From Deltaproteobacteria bacterium (lineage in GTDB: Bacteria; SAR324; JACQKK01), in assembly GCA_029879595.1 (NCBI GenBank), contig JAOUPZ010000078.1:1-10905 (forward strand): a stretch of DNA of 10,905 nt, written 5' to 3'. Numbering within the stretch: the stretch's first letter is position 1; every line of letters begins with the position of its first letter. The position numbers were made by a program, and so were the translations under genes. The notes beneath the pieces are model-generated. The model saw nothing but the letters and a program-made list of their open reading frames with translations, was not told the origin of the DNA and did not search any database. Of this stretch, positions 7,288 through 10,905 are shown piece by piece.

Positions 7288-8658
7288 ATGGAGCTGCGGC
7301 AATTCAGTCAGCCTATAAAACTGGAAAACGTCCCGGCGGGAATCCTGGGATTCGATCTGGAGATGGCAAACTCCTTCCCACGGGAGTCTCCGGTCATCTG
7401 CATGGTGGGGCTGGAGCATTACGATCCTGAAGAACAGGTCTGCCATTCCTACATAGCCACCATCACCAACCGCACCGAGGAAAAAGAGCTGGTGTCCTGG
7501 TTTCTGGATTTCCTGGCCGGTTTTACCGCCCGAAACGCCGGGGCCCGGCTGCTGACATTCTCCGGCAGCGACAACGACATCCCCTGGATGACCGAAAGGA
7601 TTGAGCGCTACGGGATTGATTCGGAAGCTCACGCCTTCAACTCCATGGATCATCTGGACCTGAGGGTGGAATTTCAGCGGCGCACCCAAACCAACCGGAT
7701 CTCACTTAAAAGACTTGAGGAAGTGTTCGGCATTCAGCGCGAAACCGAAATATCCTCCAAGAAGGTCAGCTATCTGCTGACTGACCTGATCCGGGGCCGG
7801 AACAACGGTGGAATACCGGAAAAACTGTTCCGCTATCTATCCGAGGATGTGCATCACCTGCTGCTGATTTTGGACCAGTGGGACTCCCGCCCCCTGGCCG
7901 AACACTTTCTGGGGGAATTCGATTACATCAACCAGGCCATCAGTCTGCTGAAACTGAGCCGCCGCCTGGCCGGAAACGCACGCCCGCAGCCCGACTCAAG
8001 GGGCAAGGGGGGGCTGGCCGCATTCAACGAAGCCCTGGGGGAGCAGCTTGAAAAAGCGGTGGCACAGGAATCCCTCAAGGAGTTCCAGCTTCCCCGGCTG
8101 CCACAGGTATCGCTTAGAACGCAGGATGGCGAACGGATAGAAAAAAAATTCAAGGCCCTGTGCAGCCTGGAGATCCACTCGGACAACCACGGTTACAGGC
8201 TGACCCGCCAGTTGAAGAACCCCAAGGGAACCCTGGCCGTGGTCCGCAAAAACGGCAAGGTGCTGATGATCCGCCGCGGCAGGCACCTGGAGCGGGCGCC
8301 AGACATGTGGGGTTTGCCCGGCGGAGAACTGGAAAAAGGGGAAGGCCCGGCAGGGGGCGCAGCCAGGGAGCTTTTGGAGGAGCTGAACCTCAAGGGCCGG
8401 CCGCTCCAGATTCTGGGGGCCCAGCAGAGCGTCACCGGGCCCTATGAGCTGTTCTGGGTTGAGCTTGATGTTCCCGACCACACCTCCCTTGCCCCCAAAA
8501 CGGATGAGGTGGCAGAAGTCCGCTGGGTCAGTCCCGGTGAACTGGGCCGCCTGGAACCCCTCATTCCGGGAACGCTTGAAGGATTCCGGGACTTTCTGGG
8601 GGCAGACTGGGGCCGCGCCGCCCACCTGAGGGGGAAAAAGAACAACGGAGGCCAATAA
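7288..8658 (+). CDS. Fusion of a DnaQ/RNase H-like 3'-5' exonuclease domain with a Nudix hydrolase
   Basis: The protein has 456 residues from ATG 7288, preceded by GAGG; a TTG at 7279 would add three residues but has no ribosome binding site. Residues about 17-200 resemble the YprB/RNase_H_2 branch of DEDD exonucleases: Exo I GFDLE (D23, E25), Exo II TFSGSDNDIPW (D97), an HLDLR segment with an LKRLE helix, and Exo III YLSEDVHHLL (D187). A poorly conserved middle of about 110 residues follows. Residues about 312-440 form a Nudix domain with WGLPGG and a complete box from G346 to L368 (GELEKGE, then RELLEEL), with N367 replacing the usual second glycine; FWVELD and the EVRWVSPGEL segment match the fold's end. 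Nudix enzymes cleave nucleoside diphosphates linked to another group, for example oxidised dNTPs. The substrate is unknown. There is no signal peptide. rpsU follows after its own promoter. Confidence 0.87.
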   Translation: MELRQFSQPIKLENVPAGILGFDLEMANSFPRESPVICMVGLEHYDPEEQVCHSYIATITNRTEEKELVSWFLDFLAGFTARNAGARLLTFSGSDNDIPWMTERIERYGIDSEAHAFNSMDHLDLRVEFQRRTQTNRISLKRLEEVFGIQRETEISSKKVSYLLTDLIRGRNNGGIPEKLFRYLSEDVHHLLLILDQWDSRPLAEHFLGEFDYINQAISLLKLSRRLAGNARPQPDSRGKGGLAAFNEALGEQLEKAVAQESLKEFQLPRLPQVSLRTQDGERIEKKFKALCSLEIHSDNHGYRLTRQLKNPKGTLAVVRKNGKVLMIRRGRHLERAPDMWGLPGGELEKGEGPAGGAARELLEELNLKGRPLQILGAQQSVTGPYELFWVELDVPDHTSLAPKTDEVAEVRWVSPGELGRLEPLIPGTLEGFRDFLGADWGRAAHLRGKKNNGGQ

Positions 8659-8679
8659 TCCGGAGAACGGATATTTCTG

Positions 8680-8708
8680 TTGTTACTCTTTAAAAACCGT
8701 GGTAAAAA
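8680..8708 (+). promoter_or_regulatory. Candidate promoter of rpsU
   Basis: TTGTTA (8680-8685), 17 bases, then TAAAAA (8703-8708), preceded by TGG as an extended -10. Each hexamer matches 4 of 6. Transcription would start near 8715 and give a leader of about 120 bases. Confidence 0.4.
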
Positions 8709-8797
8709 TTCAGTTTACAGTCAGCAAACCGGAGCAGGAAACGACCGGAAAACAGCGTGTTCCGGCAGGCAGAAATCGAAAACCAGTTGCGTCCCGT

Positions 8798-8813
8798 CCG
8801 GGGACATCCCCGG
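8798..8813 (+). other. Hairpin in the rpsU leader
   Basis: CCGGGG (8798-8803) pairs perfectly with CCCCGG (8808-8813) around ACAT, 17 bases before the rpsU ribosome binding site. There is no T run, so it is not a terminator. It could affect ribosome access or RNA stability; function is inferred only from position. Confidence 0.4.
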
Positions 8814-8837
8814 CGCTGCAAGACAACCGAGAGGAAG

Positions 8838-9050
8838 ATGATAGAGGTCAAGGTATCCAATGACATGGTCGACAGGGCCATGCGAGAACTCAAGCGAAAA
8901 CTGATCAAGGAAGGGTTGTTCAAGGAACTGAGCCGCCGCAAGTTCAACATCAAGCCCTCCATGGCCAAGCGCCTCAAGCGCGCCCAGGCGGAAAAAATGC
9001 GCAAGAAGGAAGCCCGACGGGAACGCGAACGGATGGAACGCCAGTACTGA
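8838..9050 (+). CDS. rpsU: Small ribosomal subunit protein bS21
   Basis: This is a 70-residue, strongly basic protein. It starts IEVKVSNDMVDRAMRELKRK, matching the bS21 N-terminal strand and first helix (compare IKVRENEPFDVALRRFKRS in E. coli), then GLFKELSRRKFNIKPS, the equivalent of the RRREFYEKP segment, and ends in a long Arg/Lys/Glu helix. bS21 sits near the 3' end of 16S rRNA on the small subunit and assists start-site selection. The ATG at 8838 is chosen over an upstream in-frame start at 8757 because homology begins there, GAGAGGAAG precedes it directly, and the extra 27 residues have no bS21 counterpart. The length is normal for the family. The gene stands alone; in many bacteria rpsU precedes dnaG and rpoD, which are not seen here. 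A large hairpin follows the stop. Confidence 0.93.
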   Translation: MIEVKVSNDMVDRAMRELKRKLIKEGLFKELSRRKFNIKPSMAKRLKRAQAEKMRKKEARRERERMERQY

Positions 9051-9067
9051 TCAATACCAGGATACCG

Positions 9068-9114
9068 GGCCGGGAAGGCTGCCGGGGAGAACGCTCCCTG
9101 AAGGCATCCCGGCC
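9068..9114 (+). other. Large two-tier hairpin just after rpsU
   Basis: GGCCGGGA (9068-9075) pairs perfectly with TCCCGGCC (9107-9114). Inside, TGCC/GGCA and GGGGAG/CTCCCT continue the stem to an AACG loop (9090-9093), with small internal bulges, for about 18 pairs in total. No T run follows (GAATTGG), so it is not a standard intrinsic terminator. It may protect the 3' end of the rpsU transcript. Confidence 0.6.
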
Positions 9115-9126
9115 GAATTGGAAATC

Positions 9127-9231
9127 CTGCACGACCGCTTCTGCACGACCGCCTCTTCAAGACAATTCCTGCACGTTCTGCACGACAACTTCTGCACGAC
9201 AACTTCTGCACAGCAAAACTTCTGCACAGCA
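9127..9231. repeat. Degenerate 14-bp tandem-repeat array (CTGCAC motif)
   Basis: CTGCAC occurs seven times, starting at 9127, 9141, 9169, 9178, 9192, 9206 and 9222. The steps are 14, 28, 9, 14, 14 and 16 bases. The clearest units are CTGCACGACAACTT at 9178 and 9192; others end GACCGC or AGCAAAACTT. The array lies in the rpsU-FecR-gene spacer and is not part of a credible coding region. Confidence 0.85.
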
Positions 9232-9368
9232 AGCTATGCCTGACCTGCCGCAGACCCGCCACAGGGCAGCCGGGACACCCCCGACAAATCACTGTGAACA
9301 CCCCCGGAAAACTTCCGGACCGGAAGGCTCCCGCCAGGATTAATCCGGCCATGGAGAACATTAGCGCT

Positions 9369-9411
9369 AAAAATGACAAAGCCCCCTGCCACCATCAGGT
9401 GGACAGGGGGC
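9369..9411 (-). terminator. Intrinsic terminator of the FecR-domain gene
   Basis: GCCCCCTGCCACC (9381-9393) pairs with GGTGG-A-CAGGGGGC (9398-9411), 13 pairs with a single bulged A and an ATCA loop. On the minus strand it is followed by TTTGTCATTTTT. It lies about 75 bases after the stop at 9488. On the plus strand the trailing CTGTTATTT could also weakly stop rpsU transcripts. Confidence 0.85.
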
Positions 9412-9487
9412 CTGTTATTTCAATATCCCGCCATCTCTTCAGGATGTAACCGTCCAGGACGGTCTCCTGCCGCTTCGCCGGGATGGA

Positions 9488-10471
9488 CTAGCGAACCTGC
9501 TTGCCTGACCCGGTTTTAGCGTCAACCTTGACCCGCTCCTTGCCCTCCGGCACGGGAATCTTGATCAGGGTCCGGCCTTCGCTGGTGTCGTCAGCCTCTT
9601 CCATGTCCAGCACGGCCCAGACATAAACGTTTCCGTTCAGGTCACCATCGGAAGCCTCGGGAGGCTGCACCTGGATGGACATGCGGGCAAAACCGCGCTT
9701 GTCCAGATCAATATCCGTCGGATACTTGATCTTGTCGTAGTTGCTCCTCAGGTACACCCGGCCCGGCCTGGTGACGGCACTGCCGGTCTTGATCTCAACC
9801 AGCTGCACATTAAGGAAAACTTCCTCGGGCTGTCCGCCGTCAAAGCTCAGGGCCTTCTTTTCCGTTTTCAGGTCCAGCCGGTACGGAATGTCCGTCAGCT
9901 TCTTGGTAACATCATCGGTGCTGGTGAATTCCGTCAGGCGCTTGCCGGGCACGACATCAACGCTTGACCGGTCGTTCTTCACCTCGATCAGACCCTCGGT
10001 AAGGGCAACCTTGGCCTTGCTGTCACGCTCGGTGACGCGCATGGTGGTTCCCTTGATGCCGATGGTGGCGGTGGGCGTGCCCACGTTCGCAGTCTGGCGC
10101 TGCTTGACAAAGTTCCCCCAGAACGAGCCCATCTTCATGAACATGTTCATCTGGAAGAACCGCTCCCCGCCTTTTTGCTCCTTGGCTTCCACCAGGAAGT
10201 TGGTGTTGGGGAACAGGCGAATCTCCGATCCGTCCCGGAATACAATGGTCGCCCGGGCCGATTTTGCCGTAACCACGGTATCTCCGCTTTTGAGCAGGAG
10301 CCCGTTGCGGCCCTTCACGGTCTGCTTTTCCTTGGCCTGGACAACCTGCACCGGCCCTTCAAGCCGCTGCAAGGTCGCCACGATCTCTGCATCCTGAGCG
10401 AAGGCGAGCGTGGTGAAGGAAAGGAATGAAAACAACAGTACCAACCCGGCGCTCAACAAATGTTTTTTCAT
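9488..10471 (-). CDS. Secreted FecR-domain protein
   Basis: The protein has 327 residues from the ATG at 10471. An upstream in-frame start at 10528 is rejected because it lies beyond the predicted promoter -10 and transcription start, whereas the 10471 ATG has GAGG five bases upstream. The N-terminus is a classic Sec signal peptide: MKK, a hydrophobic core to about residue 23 and an AFA/QDAE cleavage site near residue 25. Residues about 58-180 match the FecR domain (LKSGDTVVTAKSARATIVFRDGSEIRL, then VGTPTATIGIKGTT and LTEGLIEVKN). About 215-312 is a separate beta-rich region I do not recognise. In the FecIR system FecR is a membrane anti-sigma regulator, but this protein has no cytoplasmic sigma-binding segment, no transmembrane helix after the signal and no sigma-factor neighbour. 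It is more like periplasmic or extracellular FecR-domain proteins of unknown role. It is probably monocistronic, with a clear promoter and terminator. Confidence 0.88.
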   Translation of the reverse strand: MKKHLLSAGLVLLFSFLSFTTLAFAQDAEIVATLQRLEGPVQVVQAKEKQTVKGRNGLLLKSGDTVVTAKSARATIVFRDGSEIRLFPNTNFLVEAKEQKGGERFFQMNMFMKMGSFWGNFVKQRQTANVGTPTATIGIKGTTMRVTERDSKAKVALTEGLIEVKNDRSSVDVVPGKRLTEFTSTDDVTKKLTDIPYRLDLKTEKKALSFDGGQPEEVFLNVQLVEIKTGSAVTRPGRVYLRSNYDKIKYPTDIDLDKRGFARMSIQVQPPEASDGDLNGNVYVWAVLDMEEADDTSEGRTLIKIPVPEGKERVKVDAKTGSGKQVR

Positions 10472-10509
10472 GTCATCCTCGTCAATATGGTTTTTTTTTG
10501 TTTCACGGT

Positions 10510-10538
10510 AGTATACACAATCATTCAAATTAATTCAA
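10510..10538 (-). promoter_or_regulatory. Sigma70-type promoter of the FecR-domain gene
   Basis: On the minus strand TTGAAT (complement of 10533-10538, 4 of 6), 17 bases, then TATACT (complement of 10510-10515, 5 of 6). Transcription would start near 10503, giving a leader of about 32 bases that includes an A9 tract (complement of 10491-10499). This placement supports the start codon at 10471. Confidence 0.6.
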
Positions 10539-10569
10539 TGTATTCCTTATGAATTTATCCGTGACGGAG

Positions 10570-10600
10570 TCTGTTCACGTCTGTACTCGGTCTGATCACG
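10570..10600. repeat. Three phased 10-bp direct repeats upstream of the FecR-gene promoter
   Basis: TCTGTTCACG (10570-10579), TCTGTACTCG (10580-10589) and TCTGATCACG (10591-10600) are direct repeats at 10- and 11-base steps, close to one helical turn. In the gene's direction the consensus is CGTGAnCAGA. They end about 31 bases upstream of the -35 element, a usual place for an activator site. The binding protein is unknown. Confidence 0.6.
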
Positions 10601-10602
10601 CC

Positions 10603-10647
10603 CTTTAATTGGGGCCTTTTTCCGCAAAAGTTTTTCTGCAATTAAAG
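10603..10647. repeat. Inverted repeat with 9-bp perfect arms
   Basis: CTTTAATTG (10603-10611) and CAATTAAAG (10639-10647) are perfect inverted copies separated by 27 bases. The centre contains GGGGCC-TTTTT and a small CTTTT/AAAAG pair. An alternative fold, GCCCT/GGGGC followed by CTTTTT, would be a weak plus-strand terminator. Confidence 0.5.
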
Positions 10648-10758
10648 TGCCCGGGGGGACATACCAAGCATATTACTGTTATATCAGCATGTTGAACAGA
10701 ACTTAAAACATGATATTCCTTTTGGATATTGCCTGCTGGTGTGTTTTCCCTGCAACTT

Positions 10759-10793
10759 GTTGTGGCAAACCTGCCACAACCCTGGATTTTTTT
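10759..10793 (+). terminator. Terminator-like hairpin with T7 run
   Basis: GTTGTGGCA (10759-10767) pairs perfectly with TGCCACAAC (10772-10780) around AACC. Seven T follow at 10787-10793 after a six-base gap, longer than ideal. No plus-strand gene precedes it in this window, so if functional it would end a short untranslated transcript. Confidence 0.45.
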
Positions 10794-10905
10794 ACCATAC
10801 CTGTTAAACAGCATTACTCCTGCAAAAGTTTCCCCCAAGCCGGAAAAAGGCGGTTTGCAAAAGTCCGAACACCGGAGAGGCTATCCCCCGCCCCATAATT
10901 TTTAT

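Larger units (their letters stand above)
9051..9487. other. 437-base spacer between converging rpsU and FecR-domain genes
   Basis: In order it holds the rpsU 3' hairpin, the CTGCAC array, competing small inverted repeats around CTTCCG-GAC-CGGAAG (near 9310-9325), a palindrome TTAGCGCTAA (9361-9370), the terminator hairpin at 9369-9411 and a short inverted repeat ACCGTCC-A-GGACGGT (9449-9463). A minus-strand open frame runs through this spacer and into the antisense of rpsU, but it has no family resemblance and I do not call it. Confidence 0.6.
10601..10905. other. AT-richer gene-free right end
   Basis: Apart from the inverted repeat, the terminator-like hairpin and a possible promoter (GGGACA 10656-10661, 18 bases, extended -10 TGTTATATC 10677-10685), I see no gene. 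Short open frames on both strands lack ribosome binding sites and any recognisable protein pattern. The composition is visibly more AT-rich than the coding regions, as expected for a regulatory spacer. Confidence 0.5.

Noticed and set aside
8757..8837. N-terminal extension of bS21 by 27 residues
   Set aside because: The extension has no bS21 counterpart and overlaps the leader hairpin, while ATG 8838 has its own ribosome binding site.
9127..9231. CRISPR array
   Set aside because: The units are only 14 bases, degenerate and without spacers, and no cas gene is present.
8690..9379. 229-residue minus-strand open frame across rpsU and the repeat array
   Set aside because: It is antisense to bS21, and its Cys/Arg/Ser-rich part is only a translation of the CTGCAC array.
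9741..10397. 218-residue plus-strand frame over the FecR-domain gene
   Set aside because: It is antisense to a gene with signal peptide, domain, promoter and terminator.

Overview
The window looks like ordinary chromosomal DNA from a GC-rich Gram-negative bacterium. The evidence is a CnoX/YbbN-type thioredoxin-TPR chaperone, a bS21 ribosomal protein, a signal-peptide-bearing FecR-domain protein and a probable lipoprotein. The gene mix would suit a proteobacterial, Desulfobacterota-like or Nitrospinota-like lineage, but nothing here fixes the taxon. I see no phage, transposon, CRISPR, tRNA or rRNA feature.

Layout from left to right. (1) Bases 2-2065 hold the 3' part of a large repetitive surface or secreted protein: about four Ig-like domains followed by an Asp-box beta-propeller-like region, closed by a strong intrinsic terminator. 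(2) A 629-base gene-free stretch holds a second terminator-like hairpin and a good sigma70-type promoter, giving a long leader before the next gene. (3) A plus-strand pair follows: a cytoplasmic TPR protein (TTG start) and a pentapeptide-repeat protein with a lipoprotein-like N-terminus. (4) Two minus-strand genes come next: a TerB-like protein with its own promoter, and upstream of it a CnoX-like holdase with an intact CxxC. (5) Divergent from cnoX is a gene fusing a DnaQ/RNase H-like 3'-5' exonuclease domain to a complete Nudix hydrolase domain. (6) bS21 (rpsU) follows, and its true start is internal to the longest open frame. (7) A 437-base spacer holds a strong hairpin, a 14-bp-period direct-repeat array and the terminator of the converging gene. 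(8) A minus-strand secreted FecR-domain protein has a clear promoter, with three helically phased direct repeats upstream. (9) An AT-richer gene-free right end carries inverted repeats and a terminator-like hairpin.

Functionally the middle genes lean towards protein quality control (TPR protein, CnoX), stress-type proteins (TerB fold), nucleotide or nucleic-acid housekeeping (exonuclease-Nudix) and translation (bS21), flanked by cell-envelope proteins. They do not form one obvious pathway. I found no convincing undescribed multi-gene system. The items most worth a second look are the exonuclease-Nudix fusion, the CTGCAC repeat array after rpsU, and the phased repeats upstream of the FecR-domain gene.
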